In this document: piece by piece, positions 17,961-24,694 of the stretch | Layout: each line of letters begins with the position of its first letter | How positions within the stretch are numbered: position 1 is the first letter of the stretch | Made by a program: the position numbers and the translations under genes | Source of the DNA: Tolypothrix tenuis PCC 7101 | Lineage (GTDB): Bacteria > Cyanobacteriota > Cyanobacteriia > Cyanobacteriales > Nostocaceae | Direction: 5' to 3' | Length of the DNA stretch: 64,000 nt | NCBI RefSeq assembly: GCF_002368295.1 | Contig: NZ_AP018248.1 | Location: 1,088,477-1,152,476 of the forward strand | The notes under the pieces: model-generated | The model's input: the letters and a program-made list of their open reading frames with translations, nothing else | Database searches by the model: none | Told to the model about the DNA's origin: nothing

Positions 17961-17981
17961 AAAGACTCAGGGAAGCTGAGT
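17961..17981 (-). terminator. Terminator-like hairpin, minus direction
   Basis: ACTCAG (17965-17970) pairs with CTGAGT (17976-17981); on the minus strand the stem is followed by CTTTTTGTGCTTTT. It would end transcription of the GST gene. Confidence 0.5.
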
Positions 17982-18010
17982 GGAAAAAAGCAAAATAAAA
18001 AATACGCCTG

Positions 18011-18064
18011 ATGTGAATTAGAAACGCTTCTTATCCCATTAGGGTTTCAAGGCTTAATTCACAT
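18011..18064. repeat. 10-bp inverted repeat beyond the GST stop
   Basis: ATGTGAATTA (18011-18020) and TAATTCACAT (18055-18064) flank a 34-base loop, and GAAACG follows each arm. Single copy in this window. Confidence 0.5.
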
Positions 18065-18103
18065 GAAACGTAATTTTGAATTTTGACTTACTCATTAGCA
18101 GTG

Positions 18104-18769
18104 CTAGCTTGTAGCTTTCTGTGACATTCTTGCCTCTACAATAGCGCGAAAATCTTGGATCATCTCTGGAGTGATTTGAGTAGCTTGCCACGATGGACGT
18201 GCTGTTAAGCGATCGCTCCAAGCGCTCAACTTGGGATAATCATTTAAAGATATGCCCACGCTAGGCAATAAAATTACTACAGTTCCAGCTACAACCTCTG
18301 CTAAGGTCAGGTTGTTACTACCAAAGTAAGGGCGATCGTCTAATAAACTCTCAAAGTACTTCAGTACTACAGAAATTTTTTCCTCTGACTGCCGGATTTT
18401 TTCTGGATCTCCTGGTGGTAAGCCTAGAAACTGAGGAAAAAATGTACTAGTTGGCGGCAAAAGTTCATTGACAGTTACTAGTTGTACCATTCGTGCGATC
18501 GCTAAATCTTTTGGATCTTCAGGTAGCATCATCGGATTGGGATATTTTGCTTCTAAATAATCCAGAATCGCTAATGATTCGATTACTTTAAAGTCGCCAT
18601 CTACTAAAGCTGGAATATGGTGAAAAGGGCTAATTTCTAAAAAATCTGGTTTAAATTGCTCTCCATTGAGTTTGATTTCTACTAGTTCAAACTCTAGCCC
18701 TTTTTCTATCAATGTAATCCAAACTCTGCGCGAGTTAGGAGAAAGCGGTGCATGATAAAGTGTCAACAT
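18104..18769 (-). CDS. Glutathione S-transferase family protein
   Basis: About 221 residues. An N-terminal thioredoxin-like domain (LTLYHAPLSPNSRRVWITL, HIPALVDGDFKVIESLAILDYLE carrying the glutathione-contact E-S pair) is followed by an all-helical C-terminal domain with LTLAEVVAGTVV. It probably conjugates or reduces electrophiles with glutathione in the cytosol; the substrate is unknown. Start ATG 18769 is chosen over TTG 18775. It lies upstream of, and in the same orientation as, a small set of redox genes on this strand, but separate gaps suggest independent promoters. Confidence 0.85.
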   Translation of the reverse strand: MLTLYHAPLSPNSRRVWITLIEKGLEFELVEIKLNGEQFKPDFLEISPFHHIPALVDGDFKVIESLAILDYLEAKYPNPMMLPEDPKDLAIARMVQLVTVNELLPPTSTFFPQFLGLPPGDPEKIRQSEEKISVVLKYFESLLDDRPYFGSNNLTLAEVVAGTVVILLPSVGISLNDYPKLSAWSDRLTARPSWQATQITPEMIQDFRAIVEARMSQKATS

Positions 18770-18830
18770 CGGCAAACCTCATGACTTTTGTTAAATTAAT
18801 CAATGCCAATTTTCTACATTACAGCAATTT

Positions 18831-18863
18831 GTAATTCGTAATTCGTAGTTCGTAATTCGTAAT
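18831..18863. repeat. STRR: (AATTCGT)n
   Basis: About five heptamers of the TAATTCG type upstream of the GST gene. Confidence 0.8.
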
Positions 18864-18934
18864 TAAAGTAATTACAGTTTAGCTAGACTATTTGCTGGTA
18901 ATTATTTGGCAAATATTCTAAAACTACTACAAAG

Positions 18935-19468
18935 CTAAAATTTAGCTAATAGTGTGTCTACACTGGCATTATGATCCAGAAAAGAAAATAAATGATAATA
19001 ACGGAGTTTTCCATCCTTATCTAATACAAACTGCGCTGGTAAAGGCGCTCCTAGAGCTTGCCCTACTCGATATCTCCGAAATACTTTACAACCAGGGTCA
19101 CTCAATAACGGCATTTTTAAGCCTAAATCTCTGACAACGATTTGACTTTGTCTTTCATCAGTACTCGTAATCATCAAAACTTCTATCCCACGCTTTTGAA
19201 ATTCTTCATAGTTTTCATTCAAAGATTTGATGTGAGGATAGCAAAAAGGGCAATATTGCTTTTCTGTAAATATTCTGGTAAACGCCAGCACAACTGGTTG
19301 TTTGCCTCTGTAATTTGAAAGTTTCAGCAAAGTGCCATTTGTAATATCTGGCAGTTGAAAATCTGGTGTTCCTACATCTAATCTTAGTTCATAGATAGCA
19401 GGAATTGGTAGAAAATTGTGGAAGAAGCGCTCATTGAATAAGCCGCTAAAATCTGTTGAAGTTAGCAT
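18935..19468 (-). CDS. Peroxiredoxin-like (AhpC/TSA-redoxin fold) protein
   Basis: 177 residues with a thioredoxin-like fold: PDFQLPDITNG, LSNYRGKQPVVLAFTRIF, then a CPFC motif in YCPFCYPHIKSL where peroxiredoxins have the peroxidatic Cys. It differs from the classical TxxC arrangement and has a CxxC instead, so it may act as a peroxiredoxin-like oxidoreductase rather than a standard peroxidase. The N-terminal 25 residues are extra. It is on the same strand as the 2-Cys peroxiredoxin 390 bases upstream, with repeat DNA between them. Confidence 0.75.
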   Translation of the reverse strand: MLTSTDFSGLFNERFFHNFLPIPAIYELRLDVGTPDFQLPDITNGTLLKLSNYRGKQPVVLAFTRIFTEKQYCPFCYPHIKSLNENYEEFQKRGIEVLMITSTDERQSQIVVRDLGLKMPLLSDPGCKVFRRYRVGQALGAPLPAQFVLDKDGKLRYYHLFSFLDHNASVDTLLAKF

Positions 19469-19855
19469 ATTTTATCTTTGATAATTTAAAGTCAAGGGTC
19501 AAGAGTCAAGAGTCAAAAGTCAAGGGTCAAAAGGGATGAGAGATTTAAATATAAAAATATTCCATGCCCTATGCCCAATCCCCCATGCCCCACACTCTAA
19601 TTCCATCCTAAAACATGAAAAAACCACAGATTGGCACTGAAGTTGACACGGATTAATGTTTATCTGTGTTCATCTGTGGTTATCTGTGGTGATAATTGAT
19701 ACTGCTCTTAAATCCAGTATACTGCTTTGCAGTTTTCTGGCAAGAGAAATTTAGTCAGATGGCAAGCCCAATTGCTGAGTTTGGGTGAGTAAAAGGGGGT
19801 AAAAATTTTTTCCTTTTTTCCCCTTACCCTTTCTCCCAGCTTCCTTGGCAAACTA
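19469..19855. other. Repeat-filled gap between two peroxiredoxin-type genes
   Basis: Holds (GTCAAGG/GTCAAGA)n at 19491-19532, (CCCATGC)-type heptamers at about 19564-19593, and an ATCTGTGG/CCACAGAT inverted and tandem repeat at about 19624-19690. The pyrimidine-rich tail plus TTCCTTGGC(A/G)AACTACTAGA at about 19840-19860 recurs at about 38278-38299; here it overlaps the peroxiredoxin stop codon. Confidence 0.7.
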
Positions 19856-20467
19856 CTAGACAGCGGAGAAGTAAACTTTAGATTTCACGGGATCGGGATT
19901 CATGGTCTTGTCACCAGGTTGCCAACCAGCAGGGCAAACTTCATCGGGGTGAGATTGGACATACTGAATCGCTTGCAATGTCCGTAAGGTTTCATCAACG
20001 CTACGACCAAAAGCTAGGTTGTTAATGGTGGCGTGCTGGATCACACCATCTTTATCAATGATGAATAAACCGCGTAAAGCAATACCTGCTGCTGGGTCGA
20101 GTACGTTATAAGCAGCGCTTACCTCTTTTTTGATGTCAGCAACTAAAGGATAATTTAAGTCGCCTACACCACCAGATTTGCGGTCAGTCTGAATCCAAGC
20201 CAAGTGAGAGAATTCGCTATCAACGGAAACACCCAAAATTTCGGTGTTAAGTTTCTTGAATTCTTCGTAGCGATCGCTAAATGCTGTGATTTCAGTGGGG
20301 CAAACAAAGGTAAAGTCTAAGGGATAAAAGAATAAAACTACATACTTACCGCGATAGTCGGAAAGCTTGATTGTCTTAAATTCTTGATCCACTACAGCTG
20401 TTGCTGTAAATTCTGGAGCCTGTTGACCAACGCGGAGGCATCCTTCTGTTCCGTAAGTGAGGGACAT
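19856..20467 (-). CDS. 2-Cys peroxiredoxin
   Basis: 203 residues, full length for the plant/cyanobacterial typical 2-Cys class. Peroxidatic Cys56 lies in DFTFVCPTEI, resolving Cys178 in EVCPAGW; the GGVG motif near residue 100 and the C-terminal YF (KVYFSAV) are the features linked to sensitivity to over-oxidation. It reduces H2O2 and organic peroxides using thioredoxin, whose photosynthetic reduction depends on FTR (ftrC is at 32 kb). The ribosome site AAGGAG lies 8-9 bases before ATG. It is divergent from the debranching enzyme across a 138-bp region with a conspicuous palindrome. Confidence 0.95.
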   Translation of the reverse strand: MSLTYGTEGCLRVGQQAPEFTATAVVDQEFKTIKLSDYRGKYVVLFFYPLDFTFVCPTEITAFSDRYEEFKKLNTEILGVSVDSEFSHLAWIQTDRKSGGVGDLNYPLVADIKKEVSAAYNVLDPAAGIALRGLFIIDKDGVIQHATINNLAFGRSVDETLRTLQAIQYVQSHPDEVCPAGWQPGDKTMNPDPVKSKVYFSAV

Positions 20468-20565
20468 GAACCTAATTCTCCTTCAACTTATATTTATTTA
20501 CTAGCGTTGGAGTTCGGGTCAGGTAAAACTTACCCGTCCACGCTCTCACAGTTTAATTACGATCT

Positions 20566-20590
20566 GTTACGACTATATCATAGTCATAAC
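20566..20590. promoter_or_regulatory. 25-bp imperfect palindrome between prx and the debranching gene
   Basis: GTTACGACTAT (20566-20576) and ATAGTCATAAC (20580-20590) form an 11-bp dyad with one mismatch and a 3-base centre. It ends 15 bases before the debranching ATG, so it could be an operator or an RNA hairpin near the ribosome site. The regulator is unknown. Confidence 0.45.
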
Positions 20591-20605
20591 GATTTTGAGT
20601 AGCAA

Positions 20606-22807
20606 ATGGCTAATTTAGATACAAGAGAATGGTTGCTGACTAACGGGTTAGGTAGTTTTGCCAGTGGAACGGTTTCGGATATCCGTACACGTACCTATCA
20701 TGGTTGGTTTTTTGCCGCGACAAATCCCCCTTCCGGTCGTACCCTGCTACTTTCACACCTCGAAGCAAGTTTGGAAGTTGAAGGGAAAGTTGTACCCTTA
20801 GGGACAAATTACTGGGACAGTAGCCGAATTGAACCAACTGGCTACCAACTGCTGCGTTCCTTTGAGCTTAACCCAGTATCAAAATGGGTTTGGGGTCAAA
20901 ATCATTGGCAACTCAGTAGACAATTAATTATGCCCTATGGGTTAGAACAGGGGAGCATAGAAGCAGGGGGGCAGGGTAGAGACGCGATGAATCGCGTCTC
21001 TACAAGCAAGGGGGAAAATTCTCTTCAATCCTCCTCATCCCCAACCTTATGCCATCGCCTGTTAATCCAATATCGCTACGAAGGCCGGGAAGTAGGTATT
21101 TTAAGGCTGCGGCTGCTGATTGGCGATCGCGACTTTCACTACCAGCAAACTGCTTCTCCAGAATTACACTTCTCACAAATTTTGTTACCCCAACAAGTTT
21201 GTTTGCAAGCGATTGTGGCTGGAAAATTTGGTACACCTTGGCATTTGCGTTGGACACAAGGAGAGTATCAAGCTGACGCGGTGTGGTATTGGAATTACCG
21301 ATTGTTAGAAGAAACCAAGCGCGGATTAGGCGATCGCGAAGACCTTTATAGCCCTGGTTACTTAACAGTGACTCTCCAACCCGGAGATTGTGTCACCTTA
21401 GAAGTAAGATTAGGCTTCCCCGATTTAAAATTAGCCCCTCTCTCTGACGACACTTTTATAGAAGCAATTGAAGCAGAACAAGAAAGACTTTCCCAGATTT
21501 TTGGTTGGGATCGGGAGGGGATTGGGGATCGGGGACTGGGTACTGGGGATTGGGAGGTTGAAGGGGATGAGGAAGTACCAATTACCCATTACCCATTACC
21601 CATTACCAATTCCCAATGCCCCATGCCCAATGCCCCATGCCCCATTTTGCAACAACTATTAAAAGCTAGCGATCAGTTTATTGTCTATCGCGCTTCCATA
21701 GCTGGCCCTACGGTTATTGCTGGTTATCACTGGTTCAATGATTGGGGGCGGGATACTTTGCTGGCTTTACCAGGATTGGCGCTAGTTCCCAAACGCTTTG
21801 AACTAGCAAAGGGGCTATTACGGACTTTTGGATATTACTGTCGGCAAGGTTTAATTCCTAATGCCTTTCCTGATGTTGGTGGTGAGCCTTTTTATAACAG
21901 TATTGATGCAGCGCTGTTATGGATTGAAACTCTAGGTTTATATTTAGAAGCTACTGAAGATTGGGAGTTTCTGGCAGAACAATTTCCTGTAGTGCAGCAA
22001 ATTCATAAAGCTTTTGTGGGTGGCACTCGCTACAATATCCATGTTGATGCTACTGATGGGCTAGTGGGTTGGGAAGCACTTGGTGTCGCCTTGACTTGGA
22101 TGGATGCGGTAGTTGGCGGCGAACCTGTGACTCCCCGGCTGGGTAAGCCTGTGGAAATTAATGCTTTGTGGTACTCTGCCTTATGTTGGTTGAGTCAGTG
22201 GGCAGAACGCTTGAGCAAAATTCCAAATGGAAATTCTTCCGAACGTTTGGCAAAGCAAGCGCAACGTTACGCCCAGCAAGCGCAACAGGTAAAAAATTCT
22301 CTGCAAAAGTTTTGGAATCCCAAACTCAGCTATTTTTACGACACTATAGAATTAGACGATGGACGGAATTCTCAAATTAGACCAAACGCCGTTTTAGCAC
22401 TGTCTTTACATCATTGTGGGTTTTCACAACAACAAGGGCGTGAGGTATTGGCGCTAGCAGCTTCCAGTTTGCTCACTCCCTATGGACTACGGAGTCTCGC
22501 TCCCAGCGATCCGCAATATATTGGCAAATATCAAGGAACTCCAGAACAACGCGATCGCGCTTACCATCAAGGTACTGTTTGGAGTTGGCTGATTGGCCCA
22601 TTTATCCGTGCTTGGCAACGCTTTTACCCAGAAGCCGCACCACCTTTTGATTGGCAACCTTTACTGAAACACTTCTCATCTGATGCTTGTCTAGGCTCAA
22701 TTTCCGAGATTTTTGATGGCGATGAACCCCACATACCCAAAGGGGCGATCGCACAAGCTTGGTCAGTTGCAGAAGTGATTCGCTATTTGCCTAAGTCGCA
22801 GGGTTGA
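20606..22807 (+). CDS. Amylo-alpha-1,6-glucosidase / glycogen-debranching family enzyme with repeat-derived insertions
   Basis: 733 residues. An N-terminal GDE_N-type domain (REWLLTNGLGSFASGTVSD) and a catalytic (alpha/alpha)6 domain with AGYHWFNDWGRDTLLALPGL, NAFPDVGGEPFYNSIDAALLW and GWEALGVALTWMDA, as in GH133-type debranching enzymes; it should hydrolyse alpha-1,6 branch points in glycogen. Two stretches look foreign: residues about 115-141 (a palindromic repeat, read RDAMNRVSTSK) and about 302-349 (heptamers, read THYPLPITN). Both keep frame and sit at domain edges, making the protein longer than I would expect. Divergent from prx. Confidence 0.87.
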   Translation: MANLDTREWLLTNGLGSFASGTVSDIRTRTYHGWFFAATNPPSGRTLLLSHLEASLEVEGKVVPLGTNYWDSSRIEPTGYQLLRSFELNPVSKWVWGQNHWQLSRQLIMPYGLEQGSIEAGGQGRDAMNRVSTSKGENSLQSSSSPTLCHRLLIQYRYEGREVGILRLRLLIGDRDFHYQQTASPELHFSQILLPQQVCLQAIVAGKFGTPWHLRWTQGEYQADAVWYWNYRLLEETKRGLGDREDLYSPGYLTVTLQPGDCVTLEVRLGFPDLKLAPLSDDTFIEAIEAEQERLSQIFGWDREGIGDRGLGTGDWEVEGDEEVPITHYPLPITNSQCPMPNAPCPILQQLLKASDQFIVYRASIAGPTVIAGYHWFNDWGRDTLLALPGLALVPKRFELAKGLLRTFGYYCRQGLIPNAFPDVGGEPFYNSIDAALLWIETLGLYLEATEDWEFLAEQFPVVQQIHKAFVGGTRYNIHVDATDGLVGWEALGVALTWMDAVVGGEPVTPRLGKPVEINALWYSALCWLSQWAERLSKIPNGNSSERLAKQAQRYAQQAQQVKNSLQKFWNPKLSYFYDTIELDDGRNSQIRPNAVLALSLHHCGFSQQQGREVLALAASSLLTPYGLRSLAPSDPQYIGKYQGTPEQRDRAYHQGTVWSWLIGPFIRAWQRFYPEAAPPFDWQPLLKHFSSDACLGSISEIFDGDEPHIPKGAIAQAWSVAEVIRYLPKSQG
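20977..21002. repeat. Palindromic element copy 1, inside the debranching gene
   Basis: TAGAGACGCGAT and ATCGCGTCTCTA form a 12-bp inverted repeat with a 2-base centre. The core recurs at 26666-26685 and 29973-29992. Confidence 0.85.
21512..21652. repeat. STRR insertion inside the debranching gene
   Basis: Heptamers of GGGGATT, TACCCAT and CCCATGC type, in frame. Confidence 0.85.
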
Positions 22808-22943
22808 GGTTGGGGATTGGGGATTGGGGACTGGGGACTGGGGATTGGGGAAAGGGGAAAGGGGAAAGGAAAATTACAAACACCAATTACCAATTACCAA
22901 TTACCAATTACCAATTACCAATTCACAATTACCAGTTACCAAA
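22805..22943. repeat. Long STRR block between debranching gene and map
   Basis: (GGGGATT/GGGGACT)n followed by (CAATTAC)n, filling the whole gap between two convergent genes. Confidence 0.9.
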
Positions 22944-22951
22944 CCCCAAAC

Positions 22952-23776
22952 TTAAACATTTGTGCGATCGGTCAAAATTTCATAGCCTGTTTCTGTGACT
23001 AATACTGTATGCTCAAACTGGGCTGACAGGGCATTATCTACAGTTACGGCTGTCCAGCGATCGGCTAAAGTACGTGTATGTTTAGAACCTGCATTTAAAA
23101 TTGGTTCAATTGCCAATGTCATACCAGCGCGTAGTTTGACATTTGGCATTTCGCGGGTGCGGTAGTTGAACACTGATGGTTCTTCATGTAGGTTACGTCC
23201 TACACCGTGCCCAGTGAATTCTTCAACTACAGTAAAGCCGTTCATTTTCACATGATCTTCAATTGCACCAGCAATATCCATCAAGTAAACACCAGCTTTC
23301 ACTTGTTCAATCCCTTTATACAGAGCTTCCTCAGCTACAAGAATTAATTTCGCTGCTTCTGGGGTCACTTCACCAACGGCAATTGTAATGCAAGAGTCAC
23401 CATGAAAGCCTTGGTAATAAGCGCCCGTATCTACCTTTAAGACATCGCCTGTACGGATGACTTTTTTAGGGCTAGGAATTCCATGTACAACTTCATTATT
23501 GATACTCGAGCAAATAGAAGCAGGGAAACCGTGATATCCTTTAAAGCTTGGTGTAGCACCCATTTCACGGATGCGTTTTTCCGCATGAGCATCCAAATCA
23601 GCCGTAGTCATTCCTGGCTCTACTAGCTCAGAAATTTCTTTAAGTACAGTTGCCACTATTTTTGCTGATTGCCGCATAATATCTATTTCACGCGGCGATT
23701 TAATTTCAATACCTCGGCGTTGTTTGGGAGGGTTCGGCTGTACTGTTTGTGAAAGTAAGTTACTGAGAATGTTCAT
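22952..23776 (-). CDS. map: Methionine aminopeptidase, type I
   Basis: 274 residues. All five metal ligands are present: Asp116 (VDTGAY), Asp127 (HGDSCI), His190 (FTGHGVG), Glu223 (AIEPI) and Glu255 (QFEHTVL). It removes the initiator Met from nascent proteins in the cytosol. An N-terminal extension of about 22 residues precedes the catalytic core (GIEIKSPREIDIMRQS), as seen in some cyanobacterial paralogues. It is convergent with the debranching gene; a repeat block separates their ends. Confidence 0.95.
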   Translation of the reverse strand: MNILSNLLSQTVQPNPPKQRRGIEIKSPREIDIMRQSAKIVATVLKEISELVEPGMTTADLDAHAEKRIREMGATPSFKGYHGFPASICSSINNEVVHGIPSPKKVIRTGDVLKVDTGAYYQGFHGDSCITIAVGEVTPEAAKLILVAEEALYKGIEQVKAGVYLMDIAGAIEDHVKMNGFTVVEEFTGHGVGRNLHEEPSVFNYRTREMPNVKLRAGMTLAIEPILNAGSKHTRTLADRWTAVTVDNALSAQFEHTVLVTETGYEILTDRTNV

Positions 23777-24109
23777 GTGGGATTAAATAATGTTTGATGC
23801 TCTGTAGCTGAAGGTGAATTTTGTTCTAGCTTAGTTGAGAAATAATATCTATATTTAAATTAACTTATTTTTTTCTTTAGAATTTGCTACCTAAAAAAAG
23901 TGAGCTTGCTACTAGGAAATCAGGAAAAGAAATATGATCATCCCTTAGTTATGGATGCGATCGCTCGTGATGAGGCAAATAAAAATTGCCAGATCCCCGA
24001 ATTTTTCAAAAATTCGGGGATCTAAGCCCCACTAAAGTCACTGATATGCAATCCCATAAACTACTAGCAGTAGCTACAGATACGATCAAATATATTAGGT
24101 GAAAAAGTA
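23777..24109. other. 333-bp gap with a large hairpin
   Basis: No gene. Holds an almost loopless 16-bp inverted repeat at 23991-24023 (described separately), otherwise AT-rich sequence upstream of map. Confidence 0.5.
23991..24023. repeat. 33-bp perfect palindrome with 16-bp arms
   Basis: AGATCCCCGAATTTTT and its complement are separated by a single C at 24007. No T-tract follows on either side, so it is more likely a repeat element or cruciform than a terminator. Confidence 0.8.
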
Positions 24110-24568
24110 TCAATTGCTAACAGTAATCTCACCAGTCATGCCCGCTTCTGCGTGTCCTGGAACAGTGCATCGCAGGCTATATTTCCCTGGTTTGAGAGGC
24201 ACAAATACCCATTCTGCTGTTGCACCAGGTTTGAGTTCTACTTCGTGGATAGCGCCTTTAATTTCTACTTTGCCTGCTTCAACTTTTTGCGTCCAGATGC
24301 CATCGGCAAAGTCTTTAGCAGTAAAATAGTGCTTTAGTTGGCTAGGATTTGTCAGCCGAAGATTGTAGCGTTTCCCCGCCGTAAATTCTAAGGTATTTGG
24401 CTCAAATTTTAGTTCGTTCGCTGCATTTCCTAAACTCACAGGAGTTTCTATAGCAGCTTGTTTGAGGACATCGCCAGAGACATTTGCTGCTAAGATTGGA
24501 GTTGTATTTACAACAGCAAAGCTTAGTATTAATACTAATATGAAGTAAATGTGCTTGATTACTTGCAT
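24110..24568 (-). CDS. Secreted cupredoxin (plastocyanin-like domain)
   Basis: About 152 residues: a signal peptide (hydrophobic residues 5-25, cut near ILAAN), then a cupredoxin fold ending in the copper loop RCTVPGHAEAGMTG (Cys, His and Met ligands) with an upstream His in LKHYFTAK. It should bind one type-1 copper in the periplasm or thylakoid lumen; partner unknown. It differs from plastocyanin in its N-terminal half and may be a copper chaperone or electron carrier. Start ATG 24568 is preferred to TTG 24577. It lies immediately downstream of the M16 peptidase, on the same strand. Confidence 0.82.
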   Translation of the reverse strand: MQVIKHIYFILVLILSFAVVNTTPILAANVSGDVLKQAAIETPVSLGNAANELKFEPNTLEFTAGKRYNLRLTNPSQLKHYFTAKDFADGIWTQKVEAGKVEIKGAIHEVELKPGATAEWVFVPLKPGKYSLRCTVPGHAEAGMTGEITVSN

Positions 24569-24694
24569 CTCAGGCAAATTGTTGATATTAATTCTGCATC
24601 TTAATCACAATCTACTGAAAATTTTGAATAATTTTTGTAAATTCCTAAATATTGCCTTTACCTCTTCCCCCTTCCCCCTTTCCCCTTCCCTCAT

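Noticed and set aside
18011..18064. Single CRISPR-repeat-like sequence (CCATTAGGGTTTCAAGG region)
   Set aside because: Only one copy, no spacers and no cas genes.
22804..23002. Two open frames reading GIGDWGLGTGDW and NYQLPITNYQLP
   Set aside because: Pure translation of heptamer repeats, in the convergent gap after the debranching gene.
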